Shown: positions 53,055-61,559 of the stretch, piece by piece
Layout of the letters: every line of letters begins with the position of its first letter
Position numbering within the stretch: position 1 is the first letter of the stretch
Assembly (NCBI RefSeq): GCF_026015885.1
Contig: NZ_JAPDUG010000001.1
Span: forward strand, 992,001 to 1,056,000
From: Halocynthiibacter sp. SDUM655004
GTDB taxonomy: Bacteria > Pseudomonadota > Alphaproteobacteria > Rhodobacterales > Rhodobacteraceae
Reading direction: 5' to 3'
DNA: 64,000 nt
Position numbers and translations under genes: made by a program
Notes under the pieces: model-generated
Databases searched by the model: none
Told to the model about the DNA's origin: nothing
The model's input: the letters and a program-made list of their open reading frames with translations, nothing else

Positions 53055-54332
53055 ATGGCTGCGCGCGAATTGACAGGCCACCGTATTCGGGACCGGAGGG
53101 TGGCGCTCGGCCGTAAACAGGGGGAATTGGCGGCGCAGGTCGGAATTTCTCCGTCGTATTTGAATCTTATCGAGCATAACCGCCGCAGAATCGGCGGAAA
53201 ACTCTTGGTCGATATTGCGCGCGCGCTTGGAGTAGAGCCTTCGATCCTCTCAGAAGGAACAGAAGCCACGCTTCTTGCGCAGCTTTTGACGGCCGCGACG
53301 GAACGGATGGAGCTTGATCCGGAAGTCGTTGAAATCGAGGCTTTTGCTGCACGCTATCCGGGGTGGGCGGCGCTACTGGCGGACCAGACCTCGCGGATAG
53401 CGACGTTGGAGCGGCAGGTTGAGGCTCTGACAGATCGGCTCGCCCATGATCCTGTGCTGTCTGGCGCGATGCACGAGGTTCTTTCAACGGTGACGGCCAT
53501 TCGTTCGACCGCCGCGATCCTTGCCGACCCGCAAGAGATGGAGCAGGCGTGGCGCGACCGTTTCCAGCGCAACCTATATGAAGATTCTGTGCGACTTGCG
53601 GAGAGTTCACAGGCGCTAGTGACTTACCTTGATCGCGATCAGGGGCCGGTAAGCGGGATGAACACGCCACTTGAGGCGTTGGAGGCATTTCTGCGTGAAC
53701 GTCAATATCATGTTGCGGCCTTGGAAGCAGGGCAGGAAGGCGTGGCGGCGCGCGAGGAAATCGAAGCCATTCTTGATATGTCGAGCCTTCCGAATGATGC
53801 GGCGCGCGAAACTGTCCGCGCCTATCTTAAGCGGTATGCCGAGGATGCCGCTCAAATGCCGCTTGCGCAATTCGCTGAAGCGGTTGTCGAGCATGCCTAT
53901 AACCCTGCGCGGCTGGCAGAGAAGTTTTCTTGCGATCTTGCGGCCGTCATGAGGCGAATGGTCAGTTTACCCGCCGAAGACGACAGCACGCGTATTGGCA
54001 TTGCGGTTTGTGATGGCACCGGCGCGCTCACACTGCGGCGGCCGATTGATGGCTTCCCTTTGCCGCGGTTTTCTGGGGCGCATGAGGATTGGCCTCTTTA
54101 TCAGGCACTTGCACGCCCCATGATGCCATTGCGCCAAGTGGTGCAGCAAGGGCAGGGCAGCGCGTCGCGCCGGTTTCTAACCTATGCGATTTGCCTTCCA
54201 GCATCGCCGTTGAGTTTTGATGCGCCGCCTGTTCACGAAGCGTCGATGCTCATTCTGCCGCCTGCGCTGGTGCCCGAGATTGCCAACGAGCCTTCGCCGC
54301 TTGTTCTGAGCGGGGCGAAAACTTTGACATAG
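53055..54332 (+). CDS. Short-chain fatty acyl transcriptional regulator (ScfR, XRE family)
   Basis: A 425-residue regulator. The N-terminal Cro/C1 helix-turn-helix is at ~7-60 (IRDRRVALGRKQGELAAQVGISPSYLNLIEHNRRRIGG), a near-invariant start for ScfR/RamB-type proteins. The long C-terminal region would sense short-chain acyl-CoAs; this family controls acetate, propionate and glyoxylate genes in other bacteria. AGGAGG precedes the ATG at 53055. Divergent from the Liv-type operon with acs at its end, making those the likely targets. Ligand is inference. Confidence 0.87.
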   Translation: MAARELTGHRIRDRRVALGRKQGELAAQVGISPSYLNLIEHNRRRIGGKLLVDIARALGVEPSILSEGTEATLLAQLLTAATERMELDPEVVEIEAFAARYPGWAALLADQTSRIATLERQVEALTDRLAHDPVLSGAMHEVLSTVTAIRSTAAILADPQEMEQAWRDRFQRNLYEDSVRLAESSQALVTYLDRDQGPVSGMNTPLEALEAFLRERQYHVAALEAGQEGVAAREEIEAILDMSSLPNDAARETVRAYLKRYAEDAAQMPLAQFAEAVVEHAYNPARLAEKFSCDLAAVMRRMVSLPAEDDSTRIGIAVCDGTGALTLRRPIDGFPLPRFSGAHEDWPLYQALARPMMPLRQVVQQGQGSASRRFLTYAICLPASPLSFDAPPVHEASMLILPPALVPEIANEPSPLVLSGAKTLT

Positions 54333-54472
54333 TTCATGGTGCGCCAATCTATTTTTTGACATGGTAACATTGTTTCGCGATAGTATCGCGAGCTACTCGA
54401 ACATTGCGACGGACCCATAGGGGACGCGCGATGATTGAAATGGCTGACTACGCTGTCAAAGGGGAGTGACAG

Positions 54473-54841
54473 ATGGGCAAACATGTCCTGCTCATTGAGG
54501 ATGAGCCAAATATTGTTGAAGCGATACGTTTTATCCTGTCCCGCGATGGGTGGCGGGTGGATACGCACGCTGATGGCAAAACGGCGGTGGAGGCTGTGCG
54601 CAACGTTTCGCCTGATGTGGTGGTTTTGGATGTGATGCTGCCCAATCGAAGCGGTTTTGACATCTTGCAAGAGCTGCGCAACGATCCAGCCACAGAGGCG
54701 CTACCGGTGTTGATGTTGACGGCACGTGGGCAAACAAAGGATCGCGAAGCCGCAGAGCGGATCGGAGCGAGCCGGTTTATGACCAAGCCATTTTCCAACG
54801 CCGAAGTTCTTGAAAGCATGAGAGAATTGGCGGGCGTATGA
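54473..54841 (+). CDS. Stand-alone receiver-domain response regulator
   Basis: A 122-residue CheY-like protein: acidic pair in LLIEDEPN, phosphoacceptor aspartate in VVVLDVMLPNRSG (residue ~53), threonine in LMLTARG and lysine in FMTKPF. There is no DNA-binding output domain, unlike the LuxR-type CrbR partner of CrbS kinases. It overlaps the next gene by 4 bases and is two genes upstream of the histidine kinase, its likely phosphodonor. Confidence 0.92.
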   Translation: MGKHVLLIEDEPNIVEAIRFILSRDGWRVDTHADGKTAVEAVRNVSPDVVVLDVMLPNRSGFDILQELRNDPATEALPVLMLTARGQTKDREAAERIGASRFMTKPFSNAEVLESMRELAGV

Positions 54842-55155
54842 GCAAACGGCCCGCACCGTTGTTCCTTGCGCGCGAGACTTATCGCGAACGCCGAACAATG
54901 GATGCTGCGCGGCTTTTGCCGATTATGGGCGCTGTGTTGCTTGTCTTTCTGCTTCCTTTGATCCGGTCGGATACCGTTTCTGGAAGCGAGGCTCTGCAAC
55001 GGGCCAATTCTTCGGGGACGGTACTGTTTCTCTTTGCGGCGTGGATCATTTTGATCGCCATCGCCGCAGGGCTTTCTGTGAGGTTGCGGCGGATTGATGA
55101 AGCAGCGATGGATGCGCAAGAGGCTTCAGCAGAAAACAGGACTGGCGCGGAATAA
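54838..55155 (+). CDS. Small two-helix membrane protein between regulator and kinase
   Basis: I do not recognise this 105-residue protein. It has a basic N-terminus, a first hydrophobic helix (~26-42, LLPIMGAVLLVFLLPLI), a short polar loop, a second helix (~61-80, GTVLFLFAAWIILIAIAAGL), and an acidic/polar C-terminus. It is coupled by ATGA overlap to the response regulator and lies 3 bases before the kinase. The position suggests an accessory subunit of the SLC5-type kinase. Confidence 0.8.
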   Translation: MSKRPAPLFLARETYRERRTMDAARLLPIMGAVLLVFLLPLIRSDTVSGSEALQRANSSGTVLFLFAAWIILIAIAAGLSVRLRRIDEAAMDAQEASAENRTGAE

Positions 55156-55158
55156 GAT

Positions 55159-57891
55159 ATGGTTTCGTTCAATGTTCTCGTTACCGTTTGTCTTGCTTAT
55201 GTGGCGGCGCTGTTTCTGATTGCATGGTTTGCCGAGCGGCGGGCAGCAGCAGGGCGCATTGGTTGGTTACAATCGCCCATTGTCTATACGCTCTCGCTGT
55301 CGATCTATTGTACAGCCTGGACCTTCTATGGGGCGGTCGGATACGCGGCCCGATCTGGCCTTGAGTTTGCAACGATCTACCTCGGCCCGACCATTGTGAT
55401 GATCGGGTGGTGGTGGATTTTGCGCAAGCTTGTGCGGATCGGCAAGATGCAACGTATCACCTCGGTGGCCGACCTCATTTCGTCGCGCTTTGGAAAATCC
55501 ACGTCTCTCGGTGTGATCGTTACGCTTTTGGCTGTGATCGGCACGACGCCTTATATTGCGTTGCAACTTCAATCAGTTACGCTTTCGCTGGCCGTATTTG
55601 CGGACCCGCAATCCGAAGCTGCGCGTGATCTCAATTCCACGGCCATCTGGATTGCGGCTGGGCTGGCGGTGTTTACGGTTCTGTTCGGAACCCGCAACCT
55701 TGATGCCAACGAGCGACACCACGGGGTAGTGACCGCCATCGCTGTTGAAGCTGTGGTCAAGTTGGTCGCTCTGATCGCCGTTGGTGTGTTCGTTGTTTGG
55801 GGGGTCGCCGGAGGGATTGGCGACACGCTCGCCCGCATCGATGCCTCCGAAATTTCACAGATCAAACCCGACGCAAGCCGTTGGATCAGCCTGACCTTCC
55901 TGTCAGCGGCGGCGTTCATCTGTTTGCCGCGTATGTTTCAGGTCATGGTGGTTGAAAACGCAAAGGAAAGCCATGTTGCCACCGCGAGTTGGGCATTTCC
56001 GCTCTATTTGCTCGCGATGTGTATCTTTGTGTTGCCCATCGCAGTTGTCGGCCTTGATCTCCTGCCCGAGGGCACCAACCCCGACCTTTTCGTGCTAACC
56101 GTGCCGCTTTCGCAGCAGCAAAACGGGCTGGCTATGCTCTCTTTCCTCGGCGGGTTTTCCTCGGCGACGTCGATGGTGATTGTTGCGGCCATTGCACTTT
56201 CAACGATGGTGTCGAACCATATCGTCATGCCCATCTGGCTCAGCAAAAACAAAAGCGGGGCGATGGTTTCGGGCGATGTTCGGCAGGTCGTGTTGATTGC
56301 GCGGCGTTGCTCGATCGCGGGCGTTTTGGCGCTGGGCTATCTCTATTTCCGCTTTTCTGGCGGCGGGGAAGCACTGGCTGCAATCGGTCTGATCAGTTTT
56401 GCCGGGGTTGCGCAGGTTCTGCCCGCGCTTCTGGGCGGTATTTTCTGGCGTGGCGCCACGCGCACGGGCGCGATTATTGGCGTCGTTATTGGCTTCTCAA
56501 TTTGGTCTTATACGATGTTTCTACCGAGCCTTGGCGCCAACGGCTTGATGAGCGCGGCTTTCCTCGCCGAAGGGCCTTTCGGGATAACGTGGTTGCGTCC
56601 GCAAGCGTTGTTCGGAATTGAAGGTCTTGATCCGGTGGTTCATGCGATTGTCTGGTCTATCTCGCTGAATACGCTCGGGTTTTGTATCGGGTCTCTGCTG
56701 AGCTTCCCTTCCCCGATGGAACGGCTACAGGGCGCGCAGATCGTCAACGTATTCGAACATTCTCAAGCTGCGAAGGGCTGGGCTGGGCACGTGGGCGAGG
56801 CAGAGGACTTGCTCGTCATGGCGCAGCGGATTATGGGCCCTGAACAGGCGCAGCGGCTCTTTCAGACTGTGGCCGTGGCGCAGGGGAAGGGCGGCTTTCT
56901 TCCTGACCCTTCACCGCAATTTCTTGAGCAATTGGAGCGGGAGCTGGCGGGTTCCGTTGGGGCCGCGACCGCACACGCTATGATCGGGCAAATTGTTGGT
57001 GGGGCAACAGTTTCGGTTGAGGATTTGATGGCGGTGGCCGATGAAACTGCGCAGATGATGGAGTATTCCAACCAGCTTGAGGCCAAAACCGCGGAACTTG
57101 GGCGCGCCGCGAGGCAATTGCGCGAGGTGAACGAAAAACTCACCGAACTGTCCATCCAGAAAGATGCGTTCCTCAGCCAGATCAGCCACGAATTACGCAC
57201 ACCGATGACCTCTATCCGCGCCTTCTCTGAAATCCTGCGCGATGGGGGGCGGATGCCTTCGGCTGATCGGTCTCGATATTCGGGTATCATCCACGACGAA
57301 GCGCAGCGTCTAACGCGACTGTTGGATGATCTTCTGGACATTTCGGTGTTGGAGAATGGCCAAGTCTCGCTCAACATTCAGGAAGAAAACCTGAAAACGC
57401 TACTGGACCGCGCGCTCGCCGCAAGCCTTTCAAACGAGGGCACAGCGCTAGAAATCGAGCGTAACCCATCTCGCGAAGATATCCCGCTCAAAACCGATAC
57501 AGATCGCCTGACACAGGTGTTTATCAACCTCATTACCAACGCGCGCAAATACTGTACTGCTGATAATCCGACCCTGCGAATTCACGTCCGAAATTCGCGG
57601 GTGAACGGAATGGTCGAGATCATATTTACCGACAATGGGGCGGGAATATCGGAGAAAAATCAGAGCCTTATATTCGAGAAGTTCTCACGCCTCGGCGATC
57701 AGGCCGCTGCGGGCGGGGCTGGTCTTGGGTTGGCGATTTGTCGTGAGATTATGATCAATCTGGGTGGCGAAGTCGTGTATCTGCCCGGGCAGGGCGGCGC
57801 GGCATTCAGGGTGCGCTTTCCTGCGGAGTTTGTTGCGAAGGCTGCGGAAGAGGATACTGATCTCACTTTCGGCAGTCAGGTTGCGGAATAG
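55159..57891 (+). CDS. SLC5 (sodium/solute symporter)-histidine kinase, CrbS/CbrA-like
   Basis: A 910-residue hybrid. Residues ~1-520 form a sodium:solute symporter domain of about 13 helices (IYCTAWTFYGAVGYAARSG; GGFSSATSMVIVAAIALSTM). A STAC-like linker (~540-640, LLVMAQRIMGPEQAQRLFQ) and a coiled coil follow, with no clear PAS domain. The kinase core has H-box ISHELRTPMTSIRAF, N-box LITNARKYC, and G boxes DNGAGI and GLGLAICREI. CrbS kinases in Vibrio and Pseudomonas control acs (the acetate switch); acs lies 8 kb away here. Whether it transports or only senses is unknown. Confidence 0.92.
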   Translation: MVSFNVLVTVCLAYVAALFLIAWFAERRAAAGRIGWLQSPIVYTLSLSIYCTAWTFYGAVGYAARSGLEFATIYLGPTIVMIGWWWILRKLVRIGKMQRITSVADLISSRFGKSTSLGVIVTLLAVIGTTPYIALQLQSVTLSLAVFADPQSEAARDLNSTAIWIAAGLAVFTVLFGTRNLDANERHHGVVTAIAVEAVVKLVALIAVGVFVVWGVAGGIGDTLARIDASEISQIKPDASRWISLTFLSAAAFICLPRMFQVMVVENAKESHVATASWAFPLYLLAMCIFVLPIAVVGLDLLPEGTNPDLFVLTVPLSQQQNGLAMLSFLGGFSSATSMVIVAAIALSTMVSNHIVMPIWLSKNKSGAMVSGDVRQVVLIARRCSIAGVLALGYLYFRFSGGGEALAAIGLISFAGVAQVLPALLGGIFWRGATRTGAIIGVVIGFSIWSYTMFLPSLGANGLMSAAFLAEGPFGITWLRPQALFGIEGLDPVVHAIVWSISLNTLGFCIGSLLSFPSPMERLQGAQIVNVFEHSQAAKGWAGHVGEAEDLLVMAQRIMGPEQAQRLFQTVAVAQGKGGFLPDPSPQFLEQLERELAGSVGAATAHAMIGQIVGGATVSVEDLMAVADETAQMMEYSNQLEAKTAELGRAARQLREVNEKLTELSIQKDAFLSQISHELRTPMTSIRAFSEILRDGGRMPSADRSRYSGIIHDEAQRLTRLLDDLLDISVLENGQVSLNIQEENLKTLLDRALAASLSNEGTALEIERNPSREDIPLKTDTDRLTQVFINLITNARKYCTADNPTLRIHVRNSRVNGMVEIIFTDNGAGISEKNQSLIFEKFSRLGDQAAAGGAGLGLAICREIMINLGGEVVYLPGQGGAAFRVRFPAEFVAKAAEEDTDLTFGSQVAE

Positions 57892-57981
57892 GGGCACTTT
57901 CGGTCTGGGACCTGCGCGTCGCGTAACCATTTATAAACCATGTGTCGTAATGATGGGCCGAAGCAGAGGTGAATTCGGGCT

Positions 57982-59187
57982 ATGTCGTCACGCGAACTTT
58001 TAGGAGCAGAGGGGGAATCCGTCATCCGGCGGATGCTGCGGACTTTTGAACCGCAGGAAGACCCGCGCGGCAGCGAAACAATTCGTGCGCTGCGGTCTGC
58101 TCTACCCAAGGCGGCGGATTCCGCTTTTGATTTGCCGCTCGAAGTGACGGGTCTTGTTGCTGAGGATGTACAGCGCGAGCCGCTGATCGAGAAGATCGAG
58201 GATGGGCAACTGATGCTGCTCTTGCAAGCTCGAGACAGCAGGCTTGCTATCGCTGTTCCGGACGCAAATATGCTCGCAGCGCTCATCGAAATTCAAACCA
58301 TGGGGTGCGTCAGCAAAACCGAGGGCGCTGATCGCAAACCAACCCGAACGGATGCCGCGCTCGCCGAGCCGTTTTTCGAGGTGTTGCTTGCGGAATTCCT
58401 TCACCAACTTGAAGGCTCTGAGGACATGGAGCGCTTCGCGGGGTTTGGCGTTTATCGCTCAGTAGATGAGCGGCGGCACCTGCCTTTGCTCTTGGCCGAA
58501 GCGGAATATCATGTGTTTACCGTAGACGTTGATTTAGGGCAGGGGGCAAAACAGGGTCGTATCCTTCTTGGGTTCCCGGAGCTGCAACGGCCAGAGGAGC
58601 GGCCTTCGGAAGAAACCGAAAAAGCTGCGTGGACGGAGGCAATGCACAAGAACGTTATGCAGGGCGAAGCGGTACTAGATGCGCAATTGTTCCGGCTTTC
58701 GTTGAATGTCGAGGCGCTGGAATCGCTGCAGGTTGGACAGGAACTGGAGATTCCGCGCCAAGCGCTGACTCATGTTGAGCTTGTCGGGTTGGATGGCAAA
58801 ACTGCGCTAACTGGGAAGCTTGGCCAGAGCGATGGGCGGCGGGCGGTCATGATCACTGATGGTGAGAAACCGTCGTTGCCGGTTGTAGACTCACAGGAAC
58901 CACAAATTTCTGACAATCCGCTTTCAGCGCTCGGTGCCGACTACGCGCCGCCGCCGATGACAAGCCTGCTCGCAAGTCAGCCAGAGGGAACAGGCGTTCC
59001 GGACGATCTATCGGAGCTTTCTCCCCCTCCAGAAGAAGAGCTGCCTTCCTTGCCTATGGCGGATTTGCCTCAGGCTGGGCTTGAGGAAAATGAGCAAAAC
59101 GGCGGATTAGATGCCTTGCCGGATTTAGGAGAGTTGCCGCCGATGGATATGAGCGCACTTGATGATCTTCCCCTCACCATAGATTGA
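57982..59187 (+). CDS. FliM/FliN-type SpoA domain protein
   Basis: A 401-residue protein. The N-terminal ~200 residues resemble a FliM middle-domain-like region (LLAEAEYHVFTVDVDLG), and ~residues 220-285 form a SpoA (surface presentation of antigens) domain: ALDAQLFRLSLNVEALESLQVGQELEIP. The final ~110 residues are acidic and proline-rich and probably disordered, ending in SALDDLPLTID. Relatives occur in Rhodobacterales, annotated as flagellar motor switch proteins. No flagellar genes are in this window, so a motor role is not supported by context. Confidence 0.78.
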   Translation: MSSRELLGAEGESVIRRMLRTFEPQEDPRGSETIRALRSALPKAADSAFDLPLEVTGLVAEDVQREPLIEKIEDGQLMLLLQARDSRLAIAVPDANMLAALIEIQTMGCVSKTEGADRKPTRTDAALAEPFFEVLLAEFLHQLEGSEDMERFAGFGVYRSVDERRHLPLLLAEAEYHVFTVDVDLGQGAKQGRILLGFPELQRPEERPSEETEKAAWTEAMHKNVMQGEAVLDAQLFRLSLNVEALESLQVGQELEIPRQALTHVELVGLDGKTALTGKLGQSDGRRAVMITDGEKPSLPVVDSQEPQISDNPLSALGADYAPPPMTSLLASQPEGTGVPDDLSELSPPPEEELPSLPMADLPQAGLEENEQNGGLDALPDLGELPPMDMSALDDLPLTID

Positions 59188-59221
59188 GAGGAGAAGTGAT
59201 CTTTCGTGTGAAAATAATGGG

Positions 59222-59647
59222 TTAACCGCCCGCGAGTATCTCGAGCTGATCGCGCATTTTTTCGATCTGATAGCCCGCAGCTTCGCCGGCGGCGATAATC
59301 TGTTCCGTGGGAATACGGCCAGCGTTCGCCAGCGCCCAGACAACTGTTGATCGGTTGCCAGATGCGCAATAGGCAAAACACTTCCCCGAAGCCTCGTCGA
59401 TTGCGGCGCCTTGAACATCAAGGATATCTTGGGTCAATTGTCCGTGCACAACCGGATTAAGCACAAAGTGCAATCCGGCGGCCTCTACAGCGGCTTGGAT
59501 CGCAGCGGCCTGTAGCTCGACAGGCACCTCCGGATCAGGGCGGTTGCAAATCACCGTGGTAAACCCGGCATCTTTAAGCTCGGCAACGTCGCCCGGCTCA
59601 ATCTGCGGGGAAACGGCGTAGCGGTCAGTAATCACACGAATATCCAT
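59222..59647 (-). CDS. DUF442/TIGR01244 phosphatase-like sulfur metabolism protein
   Basis: A 141-residue protein with a dual-specificity-phosphatase-like fold. The P-loop is YCASGNRS with nucleophile C94. This is the N-terminal domain type of Blh/ETHE-linked proteins, found with sulfide-detoxification genes. Here it stands with two YeeE/YedE sulfur-transport halves on the same strand, 21 bases downstream of them, so a sulfur-transfer or persulfide-related role is plausible. Confidence 0.85.
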   Translation of the reverse strand: MDIRVITDRYAVSPQIEPGDVAELKDAGFTTVICNRPDPEVPVELQAAAIQAAVEAAGLHFVLNPVVHGQLTQDILDVQGAAIDEASGKCFAYCASGNRSTVVWALANAGRIPTEQIIAAGEAAGYQIEKMRDQLEILAGG

Positions 59648-59668
59648 GAACGCCTCATAGCATGCGAC

Positions 59669-60088
59669 CTACGCCAGAGCCAGTTGTGACTTAAGGCGCG
59701 GCGTTAAAATCATTCCGGCAAGCATAAAAGCCACAAATACCATGCCGCCAGTGCCGCCAAACGAAAGTGAAGCGATGGAAGGTCCGGGGCAGAGGCCTGC
59801 AAGCCCCCAGCCTGCGCCAAAGAGGGTTGAGCCAATCACTAGGTTTCGGCCAACTTTTGGCTCGGGCGGGGTTGGGAATGTTCCGCCAAGTTTGGGGGAG
59901 CGCCCACGGGAATAGGCCCATGCGGCGGCCATCGGAAGGATCGCGCCACCCATAACAAAGGCCAATGTTGGATCCCAGTTGCCGAATACATCAAGCCACC
60001 CGATCACCTTCTGTGTGTTGGTCATACCCGAAATGAGGAGGCCCGTGCCGAAGAGGCTTCCGGCAATAAATGCAAAGAGCGCGCGCAT
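59669..60088 (-). CDS. YeeE/YedE family half-transporter (DUF6691-like)
   Basis: A 139-residue membrane protein with four helices. It has the family patterns FGTGLLISGMTNTQKVIGWLD and WGLAGLCPGPSIAS, the latter with the conserved cysteine. YeeE (TsuA) imports thiosulfate using relayed cysteines. In many bacteria one long protein is replaced by two adjacent halves, as here. Overlaps the upstream half by one base (TGATG). Confidence 0.9.
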   Translation of the reverse strand: MRALFAFIAGSLFGTGLLISGMTNTQKVIGWLDVFGNWDPTLAFVMGGAILPMAAAWAYSRGRSPKLGGTFPTPPEPKVGRNLVIGSTLFGAGWGLAGLCPGPSIASLSFGGTGGMVFVAFMLAGMILTPRLKSQLALA

Positions 60089-60513
60089 CAGATAACTCCT
60101 AGAATGTGTCGGAACAGAACGACGGTCAGTCCGCCCGCGAGGATATAGAATATGGTTGCAACGATTCCACGCAGCGAAAGTCGGCTGATGCCACAGACTC
60201 CATGTCCGGAGGTGCAGCCGTTTGCGATCCGTGTGCCGACCCCAACGAGAACGCCCGCGATTGCCACCACAATGAGGTTGGGGGTGAGGTTGGTCTGGCT
60301 AGGCAAAACCGTTGCCGCCAGCAGCGCGGGTAGGGCGAACAGTCCGAGCAAGAAAGCTCCCCGCTCTTTCCACATCGCTCGCGCGCTTCCATCCACGAGG
60401 CCGCCAATAATTCCGCTTGCGCCCATGATCCGGCCATTCACCAAGAGGTAAATCGCTCCGGCACAGCCAATCAGCACCCCGCCGATCAGCCCGTTAATCC
60501 AGCTTGCGTCCAT
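60088..60513 (-). CDS. YeeE/YedE family half-transporter
   Basis: A 141-residue membrane protein with four helices. The conserved motif is GTRIANGCTSGHGVCGISRLS with two cysteines, as in thiosulfate/sulfur transporters of the YeeE family. ATG 60513 is chosen because upstream residues are basic and not conserved-looking. First gene of the sulfur operon; pairs with the 59669 half. No ArsR-type BigR regulator is visible next to it. Confidence 0.9.
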   Translation of the reverse strand: MDASWINGLIGGVLIGCAGAIYLLVNGRIMGASGIIGGLVDGSARAMWKERGAFLLGLFALPALLAATVLPSQTNLTPNLIVVAIAGVLVGVGTRIANGCTSGHGVCGISRLSLRGIVATIFYILAGGLTVVLFRHILGVI

Positions 60514-60717
60514 GTCATTTCCCCGAAATCTGTTACTCCGGCGCCTGATTTGCCAATGTGGCAAGGGGCCGGAGGGTCAGGCTAAGGGCTGATCACTTGA
60601 AGTCAATAGCTTGACATACCGCAATGCAATTGTCCGTGGGATGGGCTAAGCTAGCCTGAGAGAGCTTGAGAACCACGTGTGGCCAAATGCGTGGAAACAG
60701 AACGAAAGGAGGAGCAA

Positions 60718-60930
60718 ATGGCCTTTGAAGACCTGAAAGCCGCAATTCTTACCCTGTTGGACGAGATAGAGAAAAAGCCGGAAGACCGGCATGTTCTGCA
60801 AGAGGAATTGCGTGAGAAACTGTCAGAGTTAAAGGCGCTAGGTTTGCCTGTGCCGCAGGATCTTGTGGATTTCGAACTGGCGCTTGAGGATGACGACGCG
60901 GACGATTTCTTTGACAATATGCCCGTGTAA
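60718..60930 (+). CDS. Small acidic protein, unknown
   Basis: I do not recognise this 70-residue protein. It is acidic and predicted mostly helical: an amphipathic start (FEDLKAAILTLLDEI), a charged middle, and a very acidic end (LEDDDADDFFDNMPV). No signal peptide or membrane helix. AAAGGAGG lies just upstream of ATG, which supports it being real. Convergent with the next gene. Confidence 0.72.
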   Translation: MAFEDLKAAILTLLDEIEKKPEDRHVLQEELREKLSELKALGLPVPQDLVDFELALEDDDADDFFDNMPV

Positions 60931-60938
60931 AAGCGCGT

Positions 60939-61154
60939 TTAGCCAAACATGATGCCGACAACGACGATCATCAGACCGAGGATCGACGTAAACAGTGCGC
61001 CCATGTTCCATGCCACAAGTCCACGAAGATGAACGCGCATGGCTTCGTCATCGAGGTTGGATTTGCGCGCTTTCATTGCGGAAACGATGCAATACACCAA
61101 TCCGCATAGTCCCAAAAAGGAAACCACCGCGCCTGTGATAATCAACCAATCCAT
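60939..61154 (-). CDS. Small two-helix membrane protein, unknown
   Basis: A 71-residue protein with two hydrophobic helices (~4-26 and ~48-70) joined by a basic/polar loop (MKARKSNLDDEAMRVHLRG). AGGAGG precedes the ATG. Divergent from gapR. The type is widespread in Rhodobacterales as an unnamed membrane protein; I cannot give a function. Confidence 0.75.
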   Translation of the reverse strand: MDWLIITGAVVSFLGLCGLVYCIVSAMKARKSNLDDEAMRVHLRGLVAWNMGALFTSILGLMIVVVGIMFG

Positions 61155-61274
61155 GCAAACCTCCTGTGGAATGTGCCCCAGCCGCCTAAAGGAACTCTCT
61201 TCCAAGAGCAAGCCCCTTGCGGGGGAGGCGCGGCTTGGGTAGCAAGGGCCAAACCGAGCAATGAGGGCCAAGAG

Positions 61275-61532
61275 ATGAATGATATTTCAAGCGATGCGAG
61301 CTACCGGGTAACAGCGGATGAGCTTCGCCAGTTTGTCGAGCGGATCGAGCGGCTGGACGCCGAGAAGAAAGACATCGCAGAGCAACAAAAAGAAGTGATG
61401 GCCGAAGCCAAGGGGCGCGGTTATGACACCAAAGTCATGAGAAAAATCATAGCGTTGCGCAAGCGTGATGCAAATGATCTGGCCGAGGAAGAAGCGGTTC
61501 TGGAAATGTACAAAGAAGCGCTGGGCATGTAA
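61275..61532 (+). CDS. gapR: GapR-type nucleoid-associated protein (DUF2312)
   Basis: An 85-residue DUF2312 protein. In Caulobacter, GapR binds overtwisted AT-rich DNA as a tetramer and helps replication and topology. The pattern matches: ELRQFVERIERLDAEKKDIAEQQKEVMAEAKGRGYDTKVMRKIIALRK. A basic helix after a long coiled coil gives the DNA clamp. The ATG at 61275 (CAAGAG upstream) gives the family length; the longer frame upstream is not part of the family. Confidence 0.92.
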   Translation: MNDISSDASYRVTADELRQFVERIERLDAEKKDIAEQQKEVMAEAKGRGYDTKVMRKIIALRKRDANDLAEEEAVLEMYKEALGM

Positions 61533-61559
61533 TTCCCCAAGCGAAACAGCGGGCGTGAA

